Origin: Limosilactobacillus pontis
GTDB taxonomy: Bacteria; Bacillota; Bacilli; Lactobacillales; Lactobacillaceae
Length of the DNA: 64,000 nucleotides
Direction of reading: 5' to 3'
Assembly (NCBI RefSeq): GCF_002940945.1
Contig: NZ_PNFV01000002.1
Span: forward strand, 124,001 to 188,000
The position numbers and the translations under genes were made by a program. The stretch's first letter is position 1. Each line of letters begins with the position of its first letter. Shown here piece by piece: positions 25,257 through 34,351 of this stretch. The notes under the pieces are model-generated. The model had not been told where the DNA came from and did not search any database. It saw nothing but the letters and a program-made list of their open reading frames with translations.

Positions 25257-25296
25257 AGTGTATATAAATTAAGTATAGTGTATAGCGTTAGTATAC
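25257..25296. promoter_or_regulatory. Repeated AGTGTATA boxes upstream of the RelB-like gene
   Basis: AGTGTATA occurs at 25257-25264 and again at 25277-25284, 20 bp apart, followed by the palindrome GTATAC at 25291-25296. Ribbon-helix-helix antitoxins bind such short repeats in phase to repress their own promoter, so this is a candidate autoregulatory operator. Confidence 0.4.
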
Positions 25297-25317
25297 ATAG
25301 TAACGTTCTGCGTATAA

Positions 25318-25355
25318 AAAGCCCCTGACAGGGATGATAACCGTCAGGGACTTTA
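25318..25355 (-). terminator. thrS terminator
   Basis: AAGCCCCTGAC / GTCAGGGACTTT hairpin directly downstream of the minus-strand thrS stop codon, followed by a T run on that strand. Confidence 0.8.
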
Positions 25356-25369
25356 CTAAAGGGTTACTA

Positions 25370-27175
25370 TTACTTTTCACGTGAGTAGGATGCGATGTCG
25401 GCAAGAATTTCGTCCATGAAGGCATCTTGGCTCATTTCGTTTTGTTCCTTCTCACCATACTTCCGGACGGAAACGCCGTTGCTCTTCAGCTCGTCGTCAC
25501 CAACAACTAAGGTGTACGGAACTTTTTGGGTTTGGGCTTCACGAATCTTGTAGCCCATCTTTTCATTCCGGTGGTCAACAACGACCCGGATGTTAGCAGC
25601 CTTCATCTTCTTGGCAAGTTCATCGGCATATTCACCGTGGGCATCATCGCTAACTGGGATGATGTGGACTTGTTCAGGGGCTAGCCAGGTTGGGAAGGCA
25701 CCTTTGTAGATTTCAGTCAGGTAGGCCACAAACCGTTCCATGGTCCCGACAACCCCACGGTGGATCATGACTGGCATGTGTTCCTTACCGTCCTTACCAA
25801 CATAGGTCAGACCGAAACGATCTGGCAGCATGAAGTCCAGTTGGATGGTGGACATGGTTTCATCGTTGCCCAGTGCCGTCTTGGTTTGGATGTCCAGCTT
25901 TGGACCGTAGAATGCAGCTTCACCTTCAGCCTCGTAGTAGTCAAGGTTCAGGTCATCCATGGCGGCCTTCAGCAGGGTTTGGGACTTCTCCCACATTTCA
26001 TCATTGGCGTAGTACTTCTTAGTGTTCTTCGGGTCACGCAGAGAAAGGCGGAAGCTGTAATCAGTAATATCGAAGTCCTTGTAGACGGACATGATCAACT
26101 TCAAGATCTTGGCGAATTCGGACCGGATTTGGTCGAGGGCTACAAAGGTGTGGCCGTCGTTCAGAGTCATTTCACGAACCCGTTGTAGACCGGAGAGGGC
26201 ACCAGACTTCTCGTAACGGTGCATCATCCCAAGTTCGGCAATCCGCAGTGGCAGGTCACGGTAGGACCGGATGTGGTGCTTGTAGACCTGAATATGGCTT
26301 GGGCAGTTCATTGGCCGCAATTCAAGCATTTCGCCGTCACCCATGTCCATCGGTGGGAACATGTCATCACGATAGTGTTCCCAGTGACCAGAAGTCTTGT
26401 AGGCATCCAAGTTCATCAGAACCGGGGTGTAGACGTGCTTGTAGTCATCAGCAACTTCCCGGTCGATGATGTAGCGTTCGATCGTCCGCCGAATCGTAGC
26501 CCCCTTTGGCATCCAGTATGGCAGACCAGCACCAACCTTCGGATCAACAAAGAAGAGGTCGAGCTGGTTACCGATTACCCGGTGGTCACGTTCACGTGCT
26601 TCCTGACGCTTCTTCAGATCTTCAGCCAAGGCATCCTTCTTGTAGAAGACAGTCCCGTAGATCCGCTGAAGCATTGGGTTGGATGACATACCCTTCCAGT
26701 AGGCACCAGCAACGGACAGGAGCTTGAGGTTCTTGACCACATCACCGTAAACCAGGACGTCCTGGTCGGCGATAGCCATAGCGTCACCAAGCTTATACAT
26801 GGCAACTTTACCATCCTTGGCATTTTCGTTGATCAGTTCTGCAGAGAACTGGTCGTCCTTGACAGCGGCCAGGGCGTCGTCAACGGCAACTTCAGAAAAT
26901 TCAACCTTGACGTCGTCCTTGGCCATACCCTTGATGACGTCTTCTAAGGCTGGTAATTCGTCGGCGGAAACTTGTTGATCGTCCTTGTCGGAATCAACAT
27001 GGAAACCGTCCTCATCTGCCACGGCTTCACCAAGGCGAATACCCTTAAATTCTTGGAGCAGGGCAGCCTTGAGCATCAAGGCGGACAACTTGCGGAGTGC
27101 TTGTAAACCTTCTTTTGAGTCCCGGTCGATCTTCTTAACGGATCCATCGGGTGACATAACTGCGACTTGAGCCAT
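25370..27175 (-). CDS. thrS: Threonyl-tRNA synthetase, reduced form without TGS and with degenerate editing domain
   Basis: A 601-residue ThrRS; usual bacterial enzymes have about 640-655. Class II core: zinc ligand Cys in LRPMNCPSH (Cys291), motif 2 [19 protein letters not shown] with Arg320, His342 in NDGHTF, His472 and motif 3 [18 protein letters not shown]. The anticodon-binding domain follows from about 500. The N-terminal TGS domain is cut to a stub ([10 protein letters not shown]) that runs straight into the editing-like domain. There the catalytic HxxxH reads LRKLSALML, and the CxxxH stretch (normally DLCRGPH) reads [11 protein letters not shown]. Proofreading of Ser-tRNA is therefore predicted lost. 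AAGGGAGAG precedes the ATG. The T-box upstream fixes the start, so the missing part is not a mis-called start. Confidence 0.93.
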   Translation of the reverse strand: MAQVAVMSPDGSVKKIDRDSKEGLQALRKLSALMLKAALLQEFKGIRLGEAVADEDGFHVDSDKDDQQVSADELPALEDVIKGMAKDDVKVEFSEVAVDDALAAVKDDQFSAELINENAKDGKVAMYKLGDAMAIADQDVLVYGDVVKNLKLLSVAGAYWKGMSSNPMLQRIYGTVFYKKDALAEDLKKRQEARERDHRVIGNQLDLFFVDPKVGAGLPYWMPKGATIRRTIERYIIDREVADDYKHVYTPVLMNLDAYKTSGHWEHYRDDMFPPMDMGDGEMLELRPMNCPSHIQVYKHHIRSYRDLPLRIAELGMMHRYEKSGALSGLQRVREMTLNDGHTFVALDQIRSEFAKILKLIMSVYKDFDITDYSFRLSLRDPKNTKKYYANDEMWEKSQTLLKAAMDDLNLDYYEAEGEAAFYGPKLDIQTKTALGNDETMSTIQLDFMLPDRFGLTYVGKDGKEHMPVMIHRGVVGTMERFVAYLTEIYKGAFPTWLAPEQVHIIPVSDDAHGEYADELAKKMKAANIRVVVDHRNEKMGYKIREAQTQKVPYTLVVGDDELKSNGVSVRKYGEKEQNEMSQDAFMDEILADIASYSREK

Positions 27176-27189
27176 AATGATCTCTCCCT

Positions 27190-27484
27190 TATAAAAATTA
27201 AAAACGTCCCTAATGCTACTGATTGGTAAGCATTAGGGACGTTAATTATCATGAATTAGCGTGGTTCCACCCATATTTAGGAATACGAAAATTCCTCTCA
27301 ACGGTGTGGTAACGGACACGACCCGACCGGCCTTATTTCGGCCAGTGATGCTAGAAGGTGGTATCAAGGTGATGAGTCACTCCAACGATGCTTCCAGCCA
27401 TGGCACCGACTCCCTGGTAGGAGGTTATCACTTGACGTATCCTTCAGTTGCCTATGATTATAGCACGGCTACTCGGCTTGGCAA
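27190..27484 (-). ncRNA. T-box leader (threonine) with promoter
   Basis: Minus-strand leader of thrS. The T-box motif GGGTGGAACCACG is at 27260-27272 and the terminator stem AACGTCCCTAATGCT / AGCATTAGGGACGTT at 27203-27243. The Stem I internal loop reads CTTGAT-ACC-A before the helix CCTTC (pairing GAAGG), so the specifier is ACC (27360-27362), threonine. The promoter is TTGCCA (27479-27484), 16 bp, TATAAT (27457-27462). It overlaps the terminal region of the upstream gene. Uncharged tRNA-Thr would switch the synthetase gene on. Confidence 0.93.
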
Positions 27485-27497
27485 CCCCCTTTTTAAA

Positions 27498-28172
27498 TTA
27501 ATTTGACTTCTGCGGGGTTGGAGCAGCGTGTTGGGCACTGCCTTGCCCAGCAGGCTGAGCACTATTATTTTGGCTTTGATTCGTAGTAGGATGCTGCTGA
27601 TTATTATTGCTTGATTGGCTGTTGGCATTGGGTTGTTGACTGCTGCTTTGAGCTGGCTGACTAGAGGCAGAGTTTTGATGGCTGTTGGTCGATGGCGTTG
27701 ATTCCCGATGGGCCGGTTGGGTACTGTGGTTGCTGCTTGGCACCGTGTAGGAGTAAGTATCGCTGGTATCGGTATTGTTGCTGTTGGAATGGGATCGTTT
27801 GTGGTGTTTATGACTAGAACTGTGCCGCTTCTTTTTAGAACTAGTAGAGACGGTGGTGGTGTCATCATCACTCGTGTTAACCGGATTCTGCTGCTTAACC
27901 ATAAAGACAATGATCATTACCAAGAGAACTGCCAAGAGGATCCCCAGCAGAACCTTGAATGTCTTGTGGTTACGGTTCTTCTGGCCGGGATGGTATGACG
28001 GCTTGCCCTTCTTCGGACGCGGACGATTGTTGTTACGCTCTTGACGTTTGAGATTATCGAAGATGGAAGACTTGCGCTTCTTCTTTTTGTCGCCTGGCTT
28101 CGGGGTGTCGTATAGTTCGACTCGGGTCAGGGGCTTTTTATCCTTGTCTTGGTTGTTATTCAACGTGTTCAC
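27498..28172 (-). CDS. Single-pass membrane protein with Ser/Asn/Gln-rich tail
   Basis: A 224-residue protein of unknown function. Residues 1-70 are basic and Lys/Arg-rich (cytosolic), one transmembrane helix is at about 72-92 (VLLGILLAVLLVMIIVFMV), and the remaining 130 residues are low-complexity Ser, Asn, Gln, His and Thr, most likely outside the membrane. No LysM, LPxTG or catalytic motif is present. Lactobacilli carry similar small anchored proteins next to aminoacyl-tRNA synthetase genes, with unknown role. It lies just upstream of the thrS leader, and the end of its gene nearly touches the thrS promoter. Confidence 0.6.
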   Translation of the reverse strand: MNTLNNNQDKDKKPLTRVELYDTPKPGDKKKKRKSSIFDNLKRQERNNNRPRPKKGKPSYHPGQKNRNHKTFKVLLGILLAVLLVMIIVFMVKQQNPVNTSDDDTTTVSTSSKKKRHSSSHKHHKRSHSNSNNTDTSDTYSYTVPSSNHSTQPAHRESTPSTNSHQNSASSQPAQSSSQQPNANSQSSNNNQQHPTTNQSQNNSAQPAGQGSAQHAAPTPQKSN

Positions 28173-28235
28173 CTCATTAAAAACGATACTGGATTAGTCC
28201 CTATTATAGCATGATCTAACTGTTTTAAACGGCGG

Positions 28236-28265
28236 AAAGGGAATTGACTGAGGCCAATTCCCTTT
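28236..28265 (-). terminator. mntH terminator
   Basis: AAAGGGAATTG / CAATTCCCTTT is an 11-bp perfect stem just after the minus-strand mntH stop codon; the tail beyond it is only moderately T-rich. Confidence 0.7.
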
Positions 28266-28286
28266 CGAAGTTAGGTAGTAAATATG

Positions 28287-29876
28287 TTAGTTCTTAGCGG
28301 AGTCGTTCATTTCTTCTTCTTGTTGACCGAAACCCTTGCCTTCAGCGGCGAAACGCTTGTCACCGCGGTAAAGTTCAACACAGGTCCAGACCAGCAGGAT
28401 CAGGATAATGACGATCGTCAGGTAAGCCAGCGTATCGGACATGCTCTTTGACCAGATACCAAAACCTTCGTAGGTTGATGGCAGATTGTAGAGGTTCAGG
28501 AAGGTCAGTACGACGACGGAAAGCCAGCCGCAGACCTTGACCCACATCCGGTTCTTAAATTCACCCATCTCAATTTCACTGTTGGTCATCATCAGCAGTG
28601 GGAGCATCGAGAATGGCAAGGCAAAGGCCAGGAAGACTTGTGAGTTTTCCATTAGAAGGTTCAGGGCGGTGTGCTGTTGGATGGTGGATTCACCAGAGGT
28701 CATGGCAACACAGGCCAGAACTGGGATAACGGAGATAATCCGGGTAACCAGCCGGCGGGCCCAGAGTGGCATCTTCATGTGGACGAACCCTTCCATGATT
28801 ACCTGACCAGTCAGAGTACCGGTAATGGTTGAGTTTTGACCAGAGGCCAGCAGGGCAACAGCAAACAGGGTTGATAGGATACCAGACTTGGCAACGGCAA
28901 TCAGGATCGGGTTGCTAAGCATGGAAGTGTTGTTCAAGGCATCGTAAAGGCCAAAGAAGGAACTATCCTTAACGGCACCGTACTTGAATACGGCAACCCC
29001 CATGATCAGCAGGAGGGCGTTAACAACGAAGGCCAGGGACAATTGAATGTTGGAGTCCCAGGTCGTGAACCGCACGGTCTGACGAATACTATCAAGGTCG
29101 TTATGGTCGATCTTCCGCGTCTGGGAGATAGCGGAGTGCAGGTACAGGTTGTGCGGCATAACTGTGGCCCCGATAATCCCCAGAGAACCACTCAATGGGG
29201 TGATTCCACCGATTTCAGGGTGCTGGGCAATGGCCTTAGTGGAAGGCAGTAGGCCCATAAATGCGGCGCCCCAGTCTGGCTTTGAGAGGGCAACCTGGTA
29301 GGCAAAGACAAATAAAATAACCAGGATCAGGCAGGCAACGATAACTTCGATTTTCCGGAACCCAATCTTCGTTAATAATAGCAGAACTAAAACATCCAAA
29401 ACAGTAATGAAAACTGATGGGATCAACGGAATATGGAACAATAAGTTCAGGGCAATCGCCGCACCAATAACTTCGGCAATATCAGTTGCCATGATCGCTA
29501 ATTCGGTCATGATCCATAGAATAACTCCTAACGCTTTACCGGTCCGCGCCCGTGTTGCCTGAGCGAGGTCCATTTGACTCACGATCCCGAGTTTAGCCGC
29601 CATGTATTGTAGTAACATCGCAATCAAACTTGAGATCAAGATGGTAGTCATTAGGGTGTATTGGAAGCTTTGACCACCGGTAATTGAAGTAGCCCAGTTA
29701 CCAGGATCCATGTAACCCACGGCAACTAATGCACCAGGGCCGGAGTAGGCGAATAGTGTTCGCCAGAAACCTTTACCATGAGGAACTTCAACGGTACCGT
29801 TGATTTCTTCTAGAGACTTACCGTTAGCATACTCAATCAAGTGATGCTTACGGTGTTGATTTTTTGTGTTATCCAC
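28287..29876 (-). CDS. mntH: NRAMP-family Mn2+/Fe2+:H+ symporter
   Basis: A 529-residue transporter with about eleven helices. The metal-binding motifs are MDPGNWAT (helix 1, DPGN) and TVMPHNLYLHS (helix 6, MPH), the NRAMP signature. It imports Mn2+ with protons; lactobacilli use Mn2+ against oxidative stress in place of superoxide dismutase. The start is taken as GTG 29876, seven bases after AAAGGTGG; an in-frame ATG at 29909 would add 11 residues (LTNKMKGGFG). Upstream, TTAGGCTACCATAA (29947-29960) is an imperfect palindrome that could be an MntR/DtxR-type site, but this is weak. Confidence 0.93.
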   Translation of the reverse strand: MDNTKNQHRKHHLIEYANGKSLEEINGTVEVPHGKGFWRTLFAYSGPGALVAVGYMDPGNWATSITGGQSFQYTLMTTILISSLIAMLLQYMAAKLGIVSQMDLAQATRARTGKALGVILWIMTELAIMATDIAEVIGAAIALNLLFHIPLIPSVFITVLDVLVLLLLTKIGFRKIEVIVACLILVILFVFAYQVALSKPDWGAAFMGLLPSTKAIAQHPEIGGITPLSGSLGIIGATVMPHNLYLHSAISQTRKIDHNDLDSIRQTVRFTTWDSNIQLSLAFVVNALLLIMGVAVFKYGAVKDSSFFGLYDALNNTSMLSNPILIAVAKSGILSTLFAVALLASGQNSTITGTLTGQVIMEGFVHMKMPLWARRLVTRIISVIPVLACVAMTSGESTIQQHTALNLLMENSQVFLAFALPFSMLPLLMMTNSEIEMGEFKNRMWVKVCGWLSVVVLTFLNLYNLPSTYEGFGIWSKSMSDTLAYLTIVIILILLVWTCVELYRGDKRFAAEGKGFGQQEEEMNDSAKN

Positions 29877-30135
29877 GCCAAATCCACCTTTCATCTTATT
29901 TGTTAACATGATTGATAACCAAAATTAACTTAATTCGAATACTTTGTTAGGCTACCATAAAAATTTATACAATGCAACTGAAGATTGCCGTTGTGGCGGC
30001 GTTTTGCGGGGGTGAATTTGGCGTGACCTTTGCTGACTAATCCGGTGGTTGACAATAGTTAAGCGATTCCAAAGATGCCTTTATAAATTCTTAAAAATAT
30101 TTTATAAACCTTGAAGAATTGTTTAGGGTGAACAA

Positions 30136-30167
30136 AAAATCCCTGCAACGGGTGACCGATGCGGGGA
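30136..30167 (-). terminator. Terminator of the LtaS-like gene
   Basis: AATCCC-GCA / TGC-GGGATT imperfect hairpin downstream of the minus-strand stop codon, preceded on the plus strand by AAAAAA (T run on the minus strand). Confidence 0.75.
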
Positions 30168-30175
30168 TTAAGTAA

Positions 30176-33088
30176 TTATTTCATCATATTGGTTTTTAGC
30201 AGGTAGTGATGGCCGGCAGTAATGTCATACTGGACGAGTTGGTAGTCGTGCCATAGTTTCTTCTGCTGCTTGGTAAGAGAGCTGTAGGAAACGACCTTGC
30301 CCTGCTGGTTAATGTATTCGGGTGCCGAGTTGAAACTGTTGGTCCCATTTTGCTGGGTGCTTAGTGCGTATGCGGGCAACTGATGGTAGAGCTGGGTTAG
30401 CATCGCCTGGTAGGGAGTAACCCGAGAATTAGTCTGCTCGGCTGCCATTGCGATGAAGTCGTTTGGACCAACGTAATGGGTTGACCGGGTCAGCTTCTTG
30501 GCCCCCTGCCGTTGTGCAGCAGTGTTGGAGTAAATAAAGTAGTCGGTCTCATGTAGTTTCAGTCCGTCCTTTTTCATACTATTGCGGTAGATTCCCGGCA
30601 GGTGGTCACCATAGAAGACCAGGGTAATCGGTCGGTTAAGCTTGTCGATCTCCTTGATAAACTGGGTGACTGCTGTGTCGGTGTAGTGAATTCCCATCGC
30701 ATAGTTTTCGACCTGGGCAGGATCAGTTCCATCGCCAACTGTGGCGCGGTAACGGTTGATCCCGTTGTAGAGGTTATTGTAAGGCAGGTGATTCTGCATG
30801 GTAACGAGGTTGATGAATTGGGCGCCATGGTGGGACTTGAGCTGGTCCAAAGTATTGGCGTAGGCCGTCTGGTCAGACAGGTAGGTGTTGCGGTCAATCT
30901 TCTGCTGGTGCTTGATCGGATGCTTTTTGCTACCAAGGTAGAAGAAGCTCTTGAAGCCAAATTTCGGATAATCAGTGCCCCGGTCATAGAACTTCTTGGA
31001 GTAAGGGTGAATAGCTGTCGCATACTTGAAGCTTTGGACGATCGTTGGATTGTGCTTGAGGTATGGGACTAGCTGGGTATACGGTGTCGACAAGGTCTGA
31101 GCAAAATTGCACATTGCAAACCCGGTCAGTGTCATGTACTCCATGTCAGCCGTCCCCCCACCGTAGCCGGAACTGATCATTATTCCGGAAGTCGTCTCCT
31201 TTTTGATATGGTCAATCTTCGGAATTGGGTTAGCCTTTAGGGAGACGCCCGGGACCCGGTTTGGGTTGGCAAAACTCTCACTTAGGTTGAAAATAATGGT
31301 CTGATCTTGCAACCGATTGGTTCGGCCGGTATTGATCTTTTTGGCTACTTGATTATATTCTCGGCTGATGCGGTCCATCGTGGCCTTAGAGTAGCCATGA
31401 GGCCGGCTCATGACCGTGATATCGACGTTGTTAAGAAATTGAACGGTTGGGCCGTTCTGTTTGGCCCCCACGGCCTGGTGGATGAAGTGAGGCTGGTCAT
31501 CCAGCCCGGTCATCAGAGTCTGCATTCGGGAGCCATGGTGGTTCCAAAAGGCAGCACTGCCAAAGGCACAGATAGCAAGGAGCAGCCAGCAAAGCCGCCA
31601 TGGCCAAGTGAGTCGTTGAACCCGCCGCCAGCGTTCCAAGACAATGATGGCAAGGATGATCACCACGATAGCGATCCCGCTGTAAATCAAGAGGTGGTAG
31701 TCGATCATCTTGAGTAGGCTATCAAGGTCATTGATCATTGCTAGTTCAGACGGTAGGATTGGCTCATTACGTAGGTCCATTTTTTGAATGTTGGCAATGA
31801 TCCAGATGGCGTTGCCCATTCCAGTAACCAGCAACGATAGCCAGTAGCGGTTGGTCAGTGCCTGGAGGGCCTTGAAGGTCAAGAAGATCAGGAGAGTTGT
31901 CAGCCAGAGCATCGGCTGCTTGACGAAATGGGTATGGTTACCCATGTAGTAAATAGAAAGGTCAGCCAAGACATAGGCAACAAGGAGGGCCAGCAGGGTT
32001 GGCCACTGGCGCAGGATCGCGGTACCAACCCGGTGGGTGATTGTTAGCAGCTGCTGGTCGACCGACTGATCGGGGGTGGTTGTAAGGCAGCAATCAATCC
32101 GCTGACTGAGTCCCCAGTGACGTTGGAGCTGGTTCACCAATTGTGGCAGCCAGATGGTAATCATTAGGGTGAGGACCGTCAGCCCTAGGATAATTAGAAG
32201 CTGGCCGGCCAGACTATTAGTGGATTTAGTCAAGACAGTGGCTCGATTAATGACAACAGCGTCACTAAGTAGAACTGTTAGTCCAGTCAAAAAGTAACTT
32301 GGATGCTTGATTGTTGTGGTGAAGCGAATCAAAGACTTCTTTAATAGGATAAAGGCAGATGTCGCCACAACCACAGATGGCAGGAAGGTCGGCGTGGTAA
32401 ATCGCCCGGCCGTGAGCATACTGCCGTGAGTTTGAAAGGCAGCGTTGGGCATGATTGCTACCAGTAGGATATTGGTCGCTAAGGCCGCTCCTAGCCACTT
32501 GGCGACCGTTTGTCGGTTGACCGTCAATTGGTCGCTTAAGGCACCAATCGTCAAAATCAGCAGGCCAAAGGTGACCGAGTTTCCTTTGAGCAGGCCGAAC
32601 ATATCCCGGTTAAAGATTGTCGTTGCTGCCAACGGCAGCATTGTGAGAACAATCCCAGTCAGGCTACCACGGTTATTGATTTTACTTCGCAACCATGGTA
32701 ACAAGGCACTGGCAATAATCACCACCGTGGCCAGTGGAGCCACATTACGGCTAACAGGTAACAATGCGTTGTAGAGACGGTGGTAGTTAAATTGATTAAA
32801 GGTTAACCAGTCAACGACAACTACCCCGGTAGCCACCAGAATAGTGTAGAGCAACATTTTACCGGTTCGCGCTAGACGAAGAGGTCGGTGGCTTAGGACT
32901 GCCCCGACCGTGAGTAGGGCGATCAGGTATAGGATGATGGTCCCGCTGTGGAGGAGTTGGAGTCCTACCATGGTGAGGTTGTTATGCGCATATTTAATGT
33001 AGGTCAGTTGAGGTGACCAGATGATGGTGTTGATGCCCCAGGCAAAGACGAGGAGTACAAATGACCACCAGGCCCGAACATATTTCAT
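30176..33088 (-). CDS. LTA synthase-family protein with extra N-terminal membrane half (970 aa)
   Basis: A 970-residue membrane enzyme. Residues 560-970 are an extracellular sulfatase-fold domain of the LtaS type: NLSESF carries the metal Glu604, GYGGGTADMEYMTLTG carries nucleophile Thr646, and FYGDHLPG carries Asp828/His829. Residues 360-515 contain the usual LtaS membrane part with the conserved NEPILPSELAMIND loop. In addition residues 1-325 form about ten further helices not present in ordinary LtaS enzymes (about 600-720 aa). That half lacks a catalytic His of an acyltransferase. It would transfer glycerol-phosphate or another phospho-group to a surface polymer. A single gene with its own terminator. 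Confidence 0.85.
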   Translation of the reverse strand: MKYVRAWWSFVLLVFAWGINTIIWSPQLTYIKYAHNNLTMVGLQLLHSGTIILYLIALLTVGAVLSHRPLRLARTGKMLLYTILVATGVVVVDWLTFNQFNYHRLYNALLPVSRNVAPLATVVIIASALLPWLRSKINNRGSLTGIVLTMLPLAATTIFNRDMFGLLKGNSVTFGLLILTIGALSDQLTVNRQTVAKWLGAALATNILLVAIMPNAAFQTHGSMLTAGRFTTPTFLPSVVVATSAFILLKKSLIRFTTTIKHPSYFLTGLTVLLSDAVVINRATVLTKSTNSLAGQLLIILGLTVLTLMITIWLPQLVNQLQRHWGLSQRIDCCLTTTPDQSVDQQLLTITHRVGTAILRQWPTLLALLVAYVLADLSIYYMGNHTHFVKQPMLWLTTLLIFLTFKALQALTNRYWLSLLVTGMGNAIWIIANIQKMDLRNEPILPSELAMINDLDSLLKMIDYHLLIYSGIAIVVIILAIIVLERWRRVQRLTWPWRLCWLLLAICAFGSAAFWNHHGSRMQTLMTGLDDQPHFIHQAVGAKQNGPTVQFLNNVDITVMSRPHGYSKATMDRISREYNQVAKKINTGRTNRLQDQTIIFNLSESFANPNRVPGVSLKANPIPKIDHIKKETTSGIMISSGYGGGTADMEYMTLTGFAMCNFAQTLSTPYTQLVPYLKHNPTIVQSFKYATAIHPYSKKFYDRGTDYPKFGFKSFFYLGSKKHPIKHQQKIDRNTYLSDQTAYANTLDQLKSHHGAQFINLVTMQNHLPYNNLYNGINRYRATVGDGTDPAQVENYAMGIHYTDTAVTQFIKEIDKLNRPITLVFYGDHLPGIYRNSMKKDGLKLHETDYFIYSNTAAQRQGAKKLTRSTHYVGPNDFIAMAAEQTNSRVTPYQAMLTQLYHQLPAYALSTQQNGTNSFNSAPEYINQQGKVVSYSSLTKQQKKLWHDYQLVQYDITAGHHYLLKTNMMK

Positions 33089-33182
33089 GAAGATGTCTCT
33101 CCCATTCCAATTAAGTATAACCAGTATACCGCAGAATTAGGTTAAGGCGTGGTTAAGAATTATTTTCACTGAGCTCCAAATG

Positions 33183-33233
33183 TTGACAGTTTGGTGGTGA
33201 CAACGCTAGACTCAATAGTGACACGATGTCACT
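33183..33233 (+). promoter_or_regulatory. Promoter with palindromic operator for the ABC permease gene
   Basis: TTGACA (33183-33188), an 18-bp spacer and TAGACT (33207-33212) make a promoter. Directly downstream lies the inverted repeat AGTGAC-N5-GTCACT (33217-33233), placed at the transcription start. This resembles operators of TetR-type repressors that control MacB-like exporters. No repressor gene is adjacent. Confidence 0.55.
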
Positions 33234-33257
33234 TTAAAATAATCATACAGAAAGTTC

Positions 33258-34337
33258 GTGGTAAAAATGTTTTTGGCACTAAAGGAAATTAAGCACGCCA
33301 AGTTTCGCTACACCCTGATCACGGTCATGATTATGATGATCAGCTACCTGGTCTTTATCTTGATGGGAATGATGCTGGGGCTGGCCAATGAGAATAAGGC
33401 GGCAATCAATGCCTGGGGAACCCAGACAGTCTTTTTAAACAAAAATGCTAACGGGAGTCTGAGTGCGTCGATGGTAACCAAGAATCAGCTCCCCAATAAA
33501 TTGAACAAACATGAGGCCTTGGTCGGGCAGACTCCAGTAGTTATTACCCGAGCTGATGGTCAGCATAAGCTGAAAGAGAATGCCCAAGTGATCGGGTTAG
33601 ATCGCCAGCAGTTTATCGCCAAGCATAAGATCACACTGATAGCGGGCCACCAGGCAAAAGGTGCTCATCAGGTCGTGGCGGATGCAGGGCTGAAGGAAAA
33701 GGGTTACCGTCTTGGTGACCAGATTCATCTGAATTCCAGTCGGCAGAAGTATCGAATCGTTGGTTTTGCTAAGGACGCTACGCTCAATGTTGCTCCGGTA
33801 GTCTACACCACCCTGAATACCTGGCAGCAGCTGAAAGGGGTCAGTGACCAAACAGTTGCCAGCGGGGTAGTGGCTGACCAGAAAGAATCAGCTAAGCGTT
33901 TCAATCAGTTGAGCCACTATCCGGTCAATACCTTTATTCAAAAGCTACCTGGCTATACTGCCCAGAACAACACTTTTACTTTTATGATCGCCTTTCTGAT
34001 GGTAATCTCCCTGATTATCATCGCCGTTTTCTTATACATCTTGACGATGCAGAAGATGAATAATTATGCCGTTCTGCGGGCGCAGGGGATTCCAGCCAGG
34101 CACCTAGTTGGCGCTACTCTGTCTCAGGCTATAATTTTGATGATGGCAGGAGTGCTTGGTGGGGTCATCTTCACCTGGATCACCCAGCTGGTTCTGCCGA
34201 CGACAGTACCGATTTTGATGAATTGGCCAATTATTACCGGTGTCAGTTTTGTTCTGATTATTCTTGGGATGCTGGGCGCCCTGCTGCCAGTTCGGATGAT
34301 TCTTAAGATTGATCCAGTAAAGGCATTGAACAATTAA
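33258..34337 (+). CDS. MacB/FtsX-type ABC transporter permease
   Basis: A 359-residue permease with one N-terminal helix, a large extracellular domain (residues about 45-230) and three C-terminal helices: the FtsX-like layout. The last segment, LLPVRMILKIDPVKALNN, is the family's typical end. It precedes an ATPase gene and would form an exporter of cell-envelope substances with it. The GTG at 33258 or the ATG at 33267 is the start; RBS AGAAAG is poor for both. The palindromic operator upstream suggests induction by a drug-like ligand. Confidence 0.85.
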   Translation: MVKMFLALKEIKHAKFRYTLITVMIMMISYLVFILMGMMLGLANENKAAINAWGTQTVFLNKNANGSLSASMVTKNQLPNKLNKHEALVGQTPVVITRADGQHKLKENAQVIGLDRQQFIAKHKITLIAGHQAKGAHQVVADAGLKEKGYRLGDQIHLNSSRQKYRIVGFAKDATLNVAPVVYTTLNTWQQLKGVSDQTVASGVVADQKESAKRFNQLSHYPVNTFIQKLPGYTAQNNTFTFMIAFLMVISLIIIAVFLYILTMQKMNNYAVLRAQGIPARHLVGATLSQAIILMMAGVLGGVIFTWITQLVLPTTVPILMNWPIITGVSFVLIILGMLGALLPVRMILKIDPVKALNN

Positions 34338-34351
34338 GGGAGGTATGAAAA

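Noticed and set aside
27498..27850. Repetitive stretch as a possible CRISPR or satellite
   Set aside because: The repetition comes from Ser/Asn/Gln codons of the low-complexity protein; there is no constant repeat with unique spacers.
29947..29960. MntR box before mntH
   Set aside because: TTAGGCTACCATAA is only an imperfect palindrome, and I could not confirm a consensus; mentioned in the gene entry but not called as a site.
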